Part shown: piece after piece, positions 47,801 through 58,447 of the stretch
Position numbering within the stretch: the first letter of the stretch is position 1
Layout: the number at the start of each line of letters is the position of its first letter
NCBI RefSeq assembly: GCF_037975245.1
Contig: NC_092568.1
Location: 8,257,001 to 8,321,000, forward strand
DNA: 64,000 nt
Direction: 5' to 3'
DNA from: Apostichopus japonicus
Taxonomy: Eukaryota; Echinodermata; Holothuroidea; Aspidochirotida; Stichopodidae
The notes under the pieces: model-generated
Database searches by the model: none
Told to the model about the DNA's origin: nothing
What the model saw: the letters and a program-made list of their open reading frames with translations, nothing else
Program-made: the position numbers and the translations under genes

Positions 47801-49029
47801 GTACCAGCCTGCACCAATTACATTTTTGTATACGTGTGATCCTTAACGTATGGTTCATCCCTTATCATAAAAGTGTTCACCTTTTCTTGCCCTTTTGTTT
47901 TCTCCTTCTTCTGGCTTTCTCAAAGCCCAGCATCATTAAATTACATATTTAGGTAGGTGTTATTAAGTCAGCCCAATTCCTTCAGGAACAGTTTTACGGA
48001 ACCAAATATGATAGTCGTTGCACTACAAATAATTTTTATCACAAATGCAAAATGATATCCTTCCATTCATACCAAATAAAAGCAAACATCAACCCAAAAA
48101 AATATGCATTTCATAAATTGATTTTGTCCCACTCAAATAGTCAAACTACTAATAACTTAAACGTATAAACTATACAGTTATGAGATTTTTGTCCATTTTG
48201 TCAGAAAATTTCTGTCAATTATCGCAAAGTAATCTGCGAAGACAGTTCAGATAAGTGAAGAGGTCACATCATACCAACTATATCTCGAGGGGTAAACTTA
48301 AAATAAATCTCAAAACAAAGAAAACACAAAAGTGTTTAGTCAAGTTTTAACGACTGGGGAGTTTTCGTCCACAGAGCCTAATGAGTTTCAACCAGACTTG
48401 AGGGACATGGGGAATAAATTCACTCAATCCGTCACATGGTTCTCACAAACAAGTTAGTTACTAAGGAGAGCAACCTCTTCATACTTAATGAACCTTTTAA
48501 TGCATCTGTACTGGTCACTGTCCGAGTAAATTGGCAATTTCAGGCATTTCATCATCTCAAAGCAATCAGATAAATTGTTTTTGAAAGGTAGATAAATATA
48601 TATTCTGACTTCATCACGTGTCCACCATATTTGGAAGGATGGAGGGGGTGGGGAACGAGAGGGAGGGAGAGGTGAAAATAGGACCAAGGTGGCCTCTTAC
48701 AAAATCGTGCTCAGAAACAGAACCCAAGACTTGATTTCAAGTTGATTTAAAGATTAGATATCAGCTGATCTCTTAATATTAAGATGATAAATGAGGGTCT
48801 CTCTACCATCCCACCCCCTTCCAACCCTCCCCCCCCCCCTTTGATAGTTTGGAGTACTGTTTACAACTTCAAGTTTGTCAATTGGTAATGATCTACCTCT
48901 CTGATTTGTCGCTCTTCAACAGCTGTAGCAGGTAGAAAGAGTTGCTACCTCTGCTGATGTCTACCATTCCCAGGGTAGCAGCAAACATGACCCCCTGAGA
49001 TTTTAAAATATGACAAATGGAAGCCAACC
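35734..49029 (-). CDS. PARP1: PARP1, C-terminal half (11 coding exons, 5'-partial)
   Basis: Nuclear enzyme that transfers ADP-ribose from NAD+ to proteins and DNA at strand breaks. CDS joins, minus strand: 49029-48897, 47408-47210, 46426-46298, 45716-45633, 44453-44331, 41280-41152, 40347-40249, 39440-39288, 38067-37878, 36690-36576, 35818-35734. All ten introns are GT-AG and all phases agree, giving 479 residues and a stop. Order: end of linker, WGR domain (WGR at 52-54), helical regulatory domain (~120-255), ART domain (~270-479). The triad is H326 (WHGSR), Y360 (GVYF) and E452 (LYNE). The spacings of 34 and 92 match human H862, Y896 and E988. PLGKLS and FYPLDIDYG favour PARP1 over PARP2/3. 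Zinc fingers and BRCT would be encoded upstream and were not found. Confidence 0.95.
36576..36690 (-). CDS. PARP1: PARP1 exon, ART loop to catalytic Glu
   Basis: Encodes [16 protein letters not shown] to LLYN and the first two bases of the catalytic Glu codon. Acceptor TTTGATTCAG, donor GTATCC. The catalytic Glu codon is split by the following intron. Confidence 0.93.
36966..37203 (-). mobile_element. SINE family S2, copy 2 (PARP1 intron)
   Basis: Near-identical to 30221-30455. It lies in sense with PARP1 in the intron between 37878 and 36690. Box A TTAGCTCAGTGGTTAA is intact on the minus strand. Confidence 0.85.
37878..38067 (-). CDS. PARP1: PARP1 exon, NAD-binding core
   Basis: Encodes [17 protein letters not shown], with the catalytic Tyr in GVYF, then [24 protein letters not shown] and [10 protein letters not shown]. 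Acceptor TTTTCAG, donor GTGAGT. It ends after one base of a Gly codon. Confidence 0.95.
39288..39440 (-). CDS. PARP1: PARP1 exon, catalytic His motif
   Basis: 51 codons from [16 protein letters not shown] through [14 protein letters not shown] to [11 protein letters not shown]. The His of WHGSR is the ART triad His. Acceptor TCTTAAG, donor GTGAGT. Confidence 0.95.
40249..40347 (-). CDS. PARP1: PARP1 exon, start of ART domain
   Basis: 33 codons, [15 protein letters not shown] to STYSLEVEE, matching human VVDRDSEEAEIIRKY...AYDLEVID. Acceptor TCCAAG, donor GTTAGT, phase 0 at both ends. Confidence 0.94.
41152..41280 (-). CDS. PARP1: PARP1 exon, end of helical regulatory domain
   Basis: 43 codons, [19 protein letters not shown] to [10 protein letters not shown], aligning with human [16 protein letters not shown]. 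Acceptor GATTAG, donor GTGAGA. Confidence 0.95.
42617..43497. repeat. 220-bp direct duplication flanking an inverse minisatellite
   Basis: 42617-42836 is repeated at 43279-43497 (offset 662 bp) with few differences. Markers are GCACAATTGTGTTATG and TCAGCCATATTTTGAG. Between them, 42852-43276 is the CTCCAGACTCT minisatellite in reverse complement orientation to 34785-35715. All of this lies in the PARP1 intron between 44331 and 41280. Confidence 0.85.
43945..44280 (-). mobile_element. tRNA-derived SINE (family S3), PARP1 intron
   Basis: Minus-strand head TTAGCCTAGCGGTTAGAGC (box A) and GGTTCGACTCC (box B). A ~230-bp body with no similarity to S1 or S2 follows, and then an (ATT)n tail (AATAAT run on the plus strand near 43945-43970). 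Sense to PARP1. Confidence 0.82.
44331..44453 (-). CDS. PARP1: PARP1 exon, helical regulatory domain
   Basis: 41 codons, with [15 protein letters not shown] matching human [15 protein letters not shown]. Acceptor CTTCGTAG, donor GTATGA, phase 0. Confidence 0.95.
45059..45137 (+). repeat. TATATAGCGC-type dispersed repeat fragment (PARP1 intron)
   Basis: (AAT)n then ATTACATTTATATAGCGC, ACAGCGTTTCAAAGCAC. Near-identical to 25596-25665. Confidence 0.65.
45633..45716 (-). CDS. PARP1: PARP1 exon, helical regulatory domain
   Basis: 28 codons containing [16 protein letters not shown] and ending ELQQ, equivalent to human [16 protein letters not shown]. Acceptor CTTGTAG, donor GTACAA. Confidence 0.95.
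45793..46165 (+). mobile_element. MITE family M1, copy 4 (PARP1 intron)
   Basis: Full-length copy with TTAAAGGCAT at left and CACCCTTTAAG at right, antisense to PARP1. It makes up about 373 of the 581 bp of the intron between exons 46298-46426 and 45633-45716. Confidence 0.9.
46298..46426 (-). CDS. PARP1: PARP1 exon, start of helical regulatory domain
   Basis: 43 codons: [13 protein letters not shown], then [15 protein letters not shown] and MMEFE, equivalent to human KLPKPVQDLIKMIFD. Acceptor GTCACAG, donor GTTAGT, phase 0. Confidence 0.95.
46588..46827 (+). mobile_element. SINE family S2, copy 3 (PARP1 intron)
   Basis: Plus-orientation copy with box A TAGCTCAGTGG at 46593-46603 and box B AGTTTGAGTCA at 46637-46647. 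A (CATA)n tail follows ATCTAAAATACAATA. Antisense to PARP1 and inverted relative to copy 2 at 36966. Confidence 0.87.
47210..47408 (-). CDS. PARP1: PARP1 exon, WGR domain
   Basis: Encodes [16 protein letters not shown], the WGR signature, then [19 protein letters not shown]. Acceptor GTAAACAG, donor GTCAGC. It begins with the last base of a Ser codon. Confidence 0.95.
47521..47700 (+). repeat. G/A purine tract with many GGGG runs
   Basis: About 180 bp of nearly pure purine with repeated GGGGAGGG, just upstream of the WGR exon in the PARP1 intron. The pyrimidine strand is the PARP1 sense strand. Potential triplex or G-quadruplex former. It produces long Pro-rich spurious frames. Confidence 0.85.
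48897..49029 (-). CDS. PARP1: PARP1 exon, linker end and start of WGR domain
   Basis: Encodes [20 protein letters not shown], then [19 protein letters not shown], equivalent to human [20 protein letters not shown] and GLVDIVKGTNSYYKLQLLE. Acceptor CATCTGCAG, donor GTAGAT. It starts after one base of a Gly codon, so an upstream exon ending in phase 1 is required. Confidence 0.92.
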
Positions 49030-52000
49030 CTGCAGATGAAAACAAAGAAAGAATTAATGAATTAAAACAGTATTCTATGAACAAACAAAAAACATGAGTG
49101 GCAATAATTCAATAAAATCATGTTCCAAACGAAGTTATATTATAATACCTACAATACCCAGAGTCTGAAATTGTGTGTGATTCCTTGCCATGAAATATTT
49201 CACAGTAAACACACACAAAAAGTCATATTTGGCAAATACCCTAACTTGCATCCCTACTTAATTTTAAATCAAGCACCAGTAGACCAGTAGACATGTATGC
49301 AATTACTGTATATGTACATGTATGCAATTACTGTATATATTATCTACCATTAAATTTCTCCACCTGGGATAATTAACATAATTTTGCAGAAGCAATCTTA
49401 CTCCCAAGATAGCGACTGATAACAAATTAGGAAACACCAAAAGTTTGCAAGGAGAATAACAAATAATCTAAAACCATAGGCCTATTTAAACTGGGTGGAT
49501 TTGGGGCAGGTTTTCGGTGCAAACAAAGAGTTCAAACGCGCACAGGTATTTAACAAAAAAATTGTGTCCCAAATTGGGGATTTACAAATTGTATAACTTT
49601 TGAGCGGTTGGTTACTAGGTAACTTGACAGTGGTCTACTGAATTAAGTGTTAAATATCTGTTTTGATTTGTTGGAATGGACACAAATTTAGATCATTTAT
49701 TTTGATTACTCATAGCAGATAGTGAACACCTTTTGTTTTGTGTTTACATTGTATCCAGGATTACTGTTGTTATTTCGGTCTCAACTTTTATTCTGATTTC
49801 AGGCGGTTAGGGATGCTGTCGTTAGTGTTTATATTTAATTACAGTAGTGTTATTGGTTTGTCGATGACAAACCTGTATTTTGAGTTAACTGTAATTTCAT
49901 AACAGTGTCTCATTGTACATGATAATGCATCTTGTTGTATGTCAGTCTATGGTCTGTACTCCAAGAGGCTCACACATCAATACCCCTCAATAAAATTTGA
50001 GCATGTTATATCATGTCGTCTGCTTCATCTCCGACTCCCGCCTTTTTTTACAAGAATCGTAGAGAAAGACCACAAGTGAAACTATGAATCCTAAAAACTA
50101 AAGTATAAATTACGGGGGGCAGTCCATGTATCCAAACCGCAACAAACTTAAACACTCATGGATATAAAAAAAATTAAAAGTTGTCTAAGCACATTAATTT
50201 GAATTATAAATATTATTAATCAATGTCTTAACTAAAATTACTTAAAAACTGACAGAAATGATCTTTAAATACAATAATTTCAAATTTTTTAATCAGGTGA
50301 ATGATTCGGTAAATCTGTCCACTAAAGGTCACCATGCTGACGATTCCATGGAAACCTACTCATCCCTTGTAATAACACTAAGAGAGATTTGACTACAGTT
50401 CTAAGCACATTAGCCGATCATTTTATCAAGGCTTACACATGTAAAGCCCGTTGAACGATGTTGACACGGTCATCACGCTCGGGCGTAGGATAAACACAAT
50501 AAACAAACACCTGGGCACTATAAGCTCAAAGACAGATCACGATTAAAGCGGTTGATTAACTACTTCAAACTGTTTGTAACTTTCTCTCAGGGATGTCAAA
50601 CATATAAATGAATTGCTGCTACATAGCAGCTTGCCCTGATGAAAAATAATACTTAAAACTTAATATTATAGTAAGTAATTTATACTTGATACCATATTGA
50701 GGCTATTACAAGTCATGGGAGCTGCATGGGCCCAACTTAAAGCACGCTAAAACTGCACTACAAGTTTTCAAAAATACATTATCATCAGTTTTTCCCTTCT
50801 GTAAAACACTACTTGAAACATAAGCATGTAAAAATTACTACAATAATCAGCACCGATGGCATTAAATATTTCGTCTTCAAGACTTTCCTACAAGATTTCT
50901 GCAGTCTCTGAGCATCCATTATGATATATATTCATTCCAGAAAGATGCACATCATTGTAATTGTTGCAAGTTGATGTCAAGAGAAATAATTCTGTGATAA
51001 ATCTAAGATGGTAATGTATCACTTTAATATTGTTCTTGGACATATATAACCCACATGTGTTAAAGTACCTCTAATAGAGCAAACATTTTCCTTAGGAAAC
51101 AATTGCTTATCCTTGTTAAAACCTAGTGTTAACACTTGCTGAAGATTACAGAAGAGTCAATCATATATATGTATATATATAGCCACCAGTAGGAGTTGCT
51201 ATGATTCAAATCAAACAACGAAAAAGCTCTGAAAATGTGTCCATCAGTACAAAGGTGTCCGTAGTACAAAGATTGTGAATTTGGTTCAACCACGACAAAA
51301 CATCTTAGCCAATTGCTTGAGAGTATGAGAAAGGATTTATACCTTAGAGCAGCGCCTAACTGAAGGACTAGCAGTTGCACCAGGAAATCACATTTATATC
51401 TGGTAAGGTTTTTAACATCAGTTTAGAAAAGTACCATGTATGATACTGCTCTAATTTATGGCAGTTTTAGTTAATATGATCTAACAAGTAGAGTTGAAAT
51501 AATATCATGTTAACGTTCTAAGACTTTTATAGCAATTTAAAACTATACATGTTTTCTTTGATATTGGTTCGAAAAAGTTTACCAACTAATTAAAAGTTCC
51601 ATTTTCAATCTTCCTAATTATCAATTTCTTTGAACAAAGAAGTTTAAAGATAGTTGACTACACAAACTGAGTATGCTATATAACACTGAACAAATTTCAG
51701 TGACATAGTTTGTGATATCAAATATCTATATTTTACTCAAACTATTTCATTTACAGAATTGTACATTAAACTTAATGTGTATGCTGGTCACATTTTCCAT
51801 CAAGAAAAAATCTTAGTCCAATTGATGAAATGAAAATGTGTTCAATTGTGTCAGATTTGTTACAAAAAAATTCTTCCTTTCTAAAAGAAAATTTACTTTT
51901 TTTGTCAGAAAACCTTTGACATTAAGTTCAATATTTATCCCATTAATTGATAATTCCTCTGCTATAAATTCTAGTTATATGTCAGGCAGCTTTAAAATTG

Positions 52001-53045
52001 ACTTTTTCAAGATGACAAATTGTGTCAAATTTTGCTTTGAAATATATTATAACTCTTCTTGTATCAAAAACTAACTAAAATATCGCCTCAGATAGTAAAC
52101 AAAATCTTTCAACAACTTTTTTTTCTGATTGAGCTCTACCGTTTACTCTTACTGAATTTCCTGTTTCCTCGGCAGGTTTTACTTTCGTAGTCCTGACCTT
52201 TGTCCTATGAGATGTGTGCTTGCTCTCTAGCTCTAAACACACAAGAAAATATCCAAGACTACCATTATTCATCTATCAGGCCAAGCTGCACTGACAATTT
52301 CCTCTCACTGTTGTTGAGTCAAGCATTTGCTCTCTCTTAAACAACGAGTAGACATTCTCGAGAGGTGGAGGTATCACTTCTTCGTCATCGTTTGAAGGAT
52401 TAAAAACAAAAAATGGGACTCCTGGGTTTAATGAGACTTTTAGTGACGACCAATTCAATTAAGGCCTGCCGCCAGCTGGCGGTTTCTTGAGCGATTCAAT
52501 AAATGTTTTCAATTTATGACGGGAAGATCAGTTTAAACTTTGAATGGAAGTTGTATAAATCCGGATTAGCGCAATTCGCAAAGTTTACCTGAGGATCATC
52601 TACTTTGGCTTCAGAGGTATACTTATCACATCAAAATATTATTACAAGAAGTGAGAATATGGAATTAGTTTAAAGGAACCATTTTTCACTTTAGAGTTTT
52701 CTGACAGGTAAGTTTGTTCATTTTTCATAATGTTATAAAAATGTTAACCTTAATGATAATAAGTTTGTGTGTTGAGTAGGTATATTGCATGTGAATTATT
52801 CAAATCTAATTTGTTCAAAAAGAAATGAGGCCGAAGGTGAAAAATAATGAGCTTCTGAGTTAAACGTCTTGTAGATATTGGGGAATAATTTATCTGGTGG
52901 TACCTCATAGCAAAATGGTAATGCAAGATGCTTTTACAAACTGAACGTATAGCAGTTTTTTGTACACAGGGAACATACTATTTTGTAAGAGACAAAATCT
53001 AGAGCATACAAAACAGCTACACAAACTTGGAAAACACAAAACTTA
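49030..53045. other. Presumed PARP1 upstream intron(s); no exon recognised
   Basis: I searched by eye for the BRCT and zinc-finger motifs and for a phase-1 exon ending before GLAS and found none. Two abutting minus-strand frames at 52075-52458 lack splice support. A perfect 14-bp palindrome CCGCCAGCTGGCGG is at 52469-52482. Confidence 0.4.
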
Positions 53046-53049
53046 TGCC

Positions 53050-53133
53050 CTGGATATGTCCATAAATGATCAATTTCCCGGATATGTCCATCAATGATCG
53101 ATCTCCCGGATATGTCCATAAATGATCAATGAT
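53050..53133. repeat. 28-bp tandem repeat, three copies
   Basis: Three units starting GGATATGTCCAT(A/C)AATGATC, 28 bp each, with two or three differences between copies. Confidence 0.85.
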
Positions 53134-53976
53134 AGAAAACTAAACTTGTGATATTTTAAGGAGTAGTGATACTTTTTAGTAGTTTTTCTTCTGGGCAAGG
53201 ATGCTGTGTTTAGTATGTGTGTTGAATGTTTACCTGGTCTATCTCACTAAAGTGTCTGTTTGAGTGGATTACGAGAACAGAACACACATAAATAATACTA
53301 AAACGACTGTCATCGACTGATTCGCACGGAACTTCTCTTCTCTCTTGTACAAAATCATGTGTCGCAAGTGTGTGTCTGATAAACTTGCAAACAATTTAAT
53401 ACCACCTTTGCATTCAAAATTTGAAAACTTGCTAAACAATTACAATCTTCCTTTGTTTTTCTGTCTCTTAATGGCAGTAGATAAAGCATATTGAAGGTTT
53501 CTCTCTATCTGCTTCTCTTTAATTGCCACATTTATAAAGTAAAGACATAACAACAAGATGGAACAAAAGTTTTGTTTTGTGTGAATTTATATCACTTACA
53601 AACACTTTGAAAAGAATATATTAAATGAATAAAGAACCCTTAAACCATACACTGCATACATGGAAATAAAATTGGTGATTTACGAGCAAAGCTCCTTAAA
53701 TTTTTAAACCAAGATCTTAAAGTCTGAAGACGATCAGCCTCACTGGAGAGCAATTAGTTTAATTATCGGAGGTGCCTTAAAAAATGATATACCATAGTCA
53801 CTTTGTAGTTCTTAAAACTGTCCTTTTTTGATCGATTAAAACTCTTAACAGGCTCCATGCATAAGATGTTATTACCATTACTAACAAGAATAGTCAATTT
53901 GCGCTTTTTTAGGATTATAAGGATGTGCAAAATATTTTCTTTACAGATTTAAATATTTATGATGAAACAACTGTAT

Positions 53977-54130
53977 TTTTATTTATTTATTTGTTTTTTC
54001 CACAAAAGTACAAAGTGGAGGGAAGTCTTCCATAAAGCTTAAAAGCTTAACAATGTGGAAGACTCCCTGAAGAAGGAAAAGAAAAGAAAACATATATAAA
54101 GACATATACATAAATATAAATACAAATTAA
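53977..54130. repeat. Retroelement-3'-end-like repeat with paired stems, copy 2
   Basis: (ATTT)n, then stem AGTCTTCCA (54024-54032) with TGGAAGACT (54056-54064), and inner AAGCTT (54035-54040) with AAGCTT (54043-54048). Same order and spacing as 13296-13475, with compensatory substitutions. Confidence 0.6.
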
Positions 54131-54434
54131 ATGTTCATTATATAGTAATTACATACAGGTATAATTTGGTAGTAGTCAGTATCTAGCTATTATTTCCTTA
54201 CGTAACCACTTCTTAAAGGGATGTGACTGACTATTAACTCTTTAAATCGTTCGTTAGAAGATTCCATGTTCCATGATTCCATGAAACAACTGTATAAGAA
54301 TGGTTACCACTGTCTTTATAGTGATTGTATTAATATCACATACAGTACAGTTTTTACTGTAACCTGCGTTATTCGGCCTAAAATTCATAGCATCTGCCTG
54401 GATAGATCTGCAGAAAGTGGAGAATTCTTTCAAG

Positions 54435-54726
54435 CAGGCGCGTAGCCAGGAATTTGCCAAGAGAGGGGCGAAACTGTAGATTCGGCTTTGCAAACTATCT
54501 AAGCGTAGCGCCACCATGGTTGGCGCGAAGCGTACAAGAAAATTTTGGCTGAAAATGCCTCCCAGATCGCTGGAAATGGCACTTCCCAGGCCTTGTAAGT
54601 TGCATCTTAGCATTTTCTCTTTTGAAAATACTAGCGATATCATAAAAACATTAAAAAAAAAATTAAAAAATATGCTCAAGGGGGGACAGCTACCCTTTTG
54701 CCCCCCCCCCCTTGGCTACGCGCCTG
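54435..54726. mobile_element. hAT MITE family H1, copy 2
   Basis: CAGGCGCGTAGCCA ends in inverted orientation, flanked by CTTTCAAG at 54427-54434 and 54727-54734 (exact 8-bp duplication). About 292 bp, highly similar to 33496-33789. Confidence 0.93.
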
Positions 54727-55828
54727 CTTTCAAGGTGGCATAGCAGAGTCTGTGTGCTTATACACCATAGCAGAGCTTTGTATAATATGGGAACAAATTG
54801 AAGCCTTATGTTACATTCATGTTACATTCTTCAACATAATTGTTTGTTTGTTTATTTTCATATTTCCTTTGTTCTTCCTACTTCATTTCCTCTTTTTGTT
54901 AATGATTGACACTTTTTTCCCCGAAGCTGCATCAACCCAAAATTTAATCCTTTGACAAAAACATTCACTACTGTTCTAAATTAACAAATTACTGTTTAAT
55001 ATTTTAAACTATACTTAGTCGAAAGTTCTTGAAACATTCTTTATTAAATTCATTTTCTTAGCTTGGTCAAGAAAATATCAAAATTCACTTAATCATTAGC
55101 ATGAGGAATTTCCTCCTAGGTAGTAAGAAAGTTTGGGTGACCCCATCAATACCTCTCATACATACGATACTAAACCCGATACCATACCCAATAGTACCCT
55201 ACCATCTCCATGACAAGAGACTTTAAAAGGATTTGGTAAAGCCATACGTACTTCCTCTCAAACACAATTAAAATGTTAGCACAGGTGCAAAGATAGAACA
55301 ACAAAAACCAATGAAAGATTCAGAAGAGAAGATTCGATCACCAAAGTATCAATTACTTGAGAGATGCTTCTGCTGAGTTGTTACAAATTACATCCCGTTC
55401 CACCTTCAAGATATTCGTGTAGTGTATCGATGACGTATTAAGATTATCATTTAGACAAATTGGAGGGACATAGGAGGGCAAAGGATTTAACAGTCGAATG
55501 AAGTAAGAGGGAAATGGAAAGGAAGACACAAGGAAATACTAGAACCTTAAAATTACAGAAAAAGAAGTATTTACTAAGAATACTTCTGAATGGTACTAGA
55601 TTCTGAAAGAAGAGGGCAATGAACTAGAGAGAACATGGGTGAGGGGTTGGTTGAGGGTGTGAGAGAGGTACAGTGACAAAAATCAGTTGTTTTATGCTAG
55701 GTACTGTAGTAAAGTATAATTAATTCGATTATAATATATGTAGAACTCAGTGTTGTCCAAACCTCATTCTTCAATTATTATTTGATGGTTCAAACAAAGA
55801 ACTTATTGGAAATAGAAATTATCACACC

Positions 55829-56140
55829 CAGGCGCGTAGCCAGGAATTTGCCAAGGGAGGGGCGAAACTGTAGATTCGGCATTGCAAACTATCTAACAAG
55901 CGCCACCATGGTTGGCACGAAGCGTACAAGAAAATTTTGGCTGAAAATGCCTCCCAGATCACAGGAAATGGCACTTCCCAGGCCTTGTAAGTTGCATCTT
56001 AGCATTTTTCTTTTGAAAATACTAGCGATATCATAAAAACATTAAAAAAAAATTTAAAAATTTCCTCAAGGGGTGGGGCGCCTGCCCCATTCACCCCCCC
56101 TTGGCTACGCGCCTGCCAAGGGAGTGGACTGTGGATTTAT
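55829..56140. mobile_element. hAT MITE family H1, copy 3, without matching target duplication
   Basis: A complete 287-bp copy (55829-56115) with both inverted ends. The flanking 8-mers (ATCACACC and CCAAGGGA) do not match. Immediately after the right end, CCAAGGGAGTGGACTGTGGATTT resembles the element's own internal start segment CCAAGGGAGGGG...CTGTAGATT, so a second partial copy seems to be fused there. Confidence 0.8.
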
Positions 56141-58083
56141 TCAGCCCTGGGTACTCCGTGTGGCCATTCAGATTTCTGATAGTAATAAATTGTCTATTTT
56201 CCCAAAAAAGTTTGGAAATTGTTTCTACAAGTTTCTTAAATCCTTTACAAAAGATTGTCCTTCCTAGGAAGGTGAGGAGATGGTACATGCAGGGTCAAAG
56301 GTCATGGAGAGCTGCAAAGGTTACCTGACTAAAACAACCTTTAAAGTCTCTCTTACTACAGTACAAGTGATTGCCAAACCAATTATTATATTCAATGTTC
56401 CCTATAAGTTGCCAAGAAATTGCTTATTAAATATTCAAGCTTTGATGCAATTTTTTTGTACGAATGGCAGCGTGAGAAACACTTCTGTCATCTGCAACTC
56501 TGATAATAAGGTATTTAACCCTTTTATCCTTTCCTGATAAGTTTGAGTCTCACAAATTTATAAAGTAATTTTCAATTTTTTAAAACTTTGTGTCTAACGA
56601 TTTTTACCATACCTGGTCTGATTTATCATGAACCAATAATGGAAATATGTTTCTTAATTTTTATAATAAGTTATACGAAAATACCTCCACCAGATCGCCA
56701 CAAAATCAACTCAGATGAAGGTTATATACATTGCGAGTTGCAAACATGCAATGCACTACGTCATCACACGATCACCAAGTATCACTAAATTCTAAAAAAC
56801 TTCCCTCTACAAGAACACATGGATCAATTGATTATTTTTGAGACAACTCACATTAATGAAACTGGAGATAATTTTTTGGGATGTTCCATAAATACGGCGC
56901 ACGAAAATACTTTTCCTTTCATCTCATACTACAGTTATCACCGCGTATGTGGTTACAGAAAGATAAAAGTTAGTTAATTTCTGGGAAAAGAATTTATCTT
57001 CGTCAAACTTCCTGAATAGTTATGAACAACCCGCTCGACAAATAACATGAGGGAAAACTAAGGCTCGATCAATGTCGTTTTATCTGTGCTGTGCAAACAC
57101 ATCGCAGCATCGACGCTTTAATTTAGTCTGGTCCCTAGTATAGAATGCTGTCAGTTAATCATCATAAGAAGTCTGTAGACTCGTATACATGTATGGATCA
57201 TGTACTTAGGGCATATATATAGAGATGGGACAAAATTAACAAGTTCTGAGGTACTGAAGAGTGGATGCAAAGAGAAAGTTACATCGAGTTGATTTAAACC
57301 CCGCCTATTTATTTGCTTCTAAGATATTATAGAGCCTTGTCATTGGTCGCATAGATCTTCCAGTTCCAAGCTTTAAAATTATGAATATGTATTATCACAG
57401 TCATTGGTCGATAACGTTACTCATACATATATGTATATATATGCAAATTTCATCGCTCCCTCCTTTCTTGATGAATATTCAGTTTTCTTCCACAATTAGT
57501 ATCCACATTGTAAATATCCATAAGAAAGTTTTTGGTTTGTGAAGGATAATGCATTCCTTTATGGAAATGATGCATTTTCTGTCGAATACAAACCCTTACA
57601 ATGAAGCCTTAGACCCCATTAGGCTATGTGCCTCCAGGCCTAAAATTTCACAATTTTCAGCCACATGTTAAACAAATGCCAGTGTATAAAACGTCTACTG
57701 GCTAAAACCAAATTCCCAATTGCATTTTCCTGGCATAAATCCAAAGGCAACATTAATTTTGCACATCAAGTAGAAAAATGAAAAAATCCAGATGCAACTA
57801 GCTAGTAAACTTGAATATAGCCGGATATTCCAGGACTGGCTGCAGTAGTCCTTCTATCCATTCTTTACATCCCATTTATTCCTGTACATTAAGAATGTCT
57901 AATTTAGACAATATTCATACATCTTTTAGGTAAAATATCCTCAGGGTACCTTGCCCTCCATCAGTGACATGGACAAAATTGTAAAGATTAGAAAGAAATT
58001 ATCATTTATAGACAGCTGCTGGCAAAATAGGTTGGATCTCCGTATTCTATGGTGCATAAATCAAAGGTAAATAACCAGCTTGC
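56141..58083. other. Non-coding stretch, nothing recognised
   Basis: Open frames here are short and overlap one another. Includes a small AT run near 57425-57442. No supported exon on either strand. Confidence 0.45.
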
Positions 58084-58447
58084 ATTAAAGGTTGTGAAGA
58101 CTCGCGCAAAAAGAAACGTCTTATGCCGGTAATCTGACCAAGTTTCGAATGAGGTGTAACAGAAGTGTTAGACACCACCATCGATCCCAGAAAATACACA
58201 CACAGCTTGCTACGGTCGGTAATTAGACACTAGTGTACAGTCACAGCTGCGGTCAATACCCACAGCACAGTGTATAAACGATACAGCGAATGGACATCTT
58301 AGGTCCAGCTAAAGATAAGAAGGGTATCACGTTTCATTACTGTCTGCATTTTGTAGCGACACGAACAAAACGTCACTTGCAAGCAACAGAAAGTTAACTT
58401 TTTCAGATGGCCGCACGTGGTTTGGGGCGAGTCTTCAATGCCTTTAA
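58084..58447 (-). mobile_element. MITE family M1, copy 5
   Basis: Full-length minus copy: ATTAAAGGTTGTGAAGACTCGC at left (inverted end) and CAATGCCTTTAAT at right. The body matches copies 1, 3 and 4. The flanking ATTAA/TTAAT agrees with TTAA duplication. Confidence 0.9.

Noticed and set aside
52075-52458. Two abutting minus-strand frames (60 and 65 residues)
   Set aside because: Checked as possible PARP1 linker exons. They show no PARP1 similarity and have no paired splice sites of the required phase, and a stop separates them.
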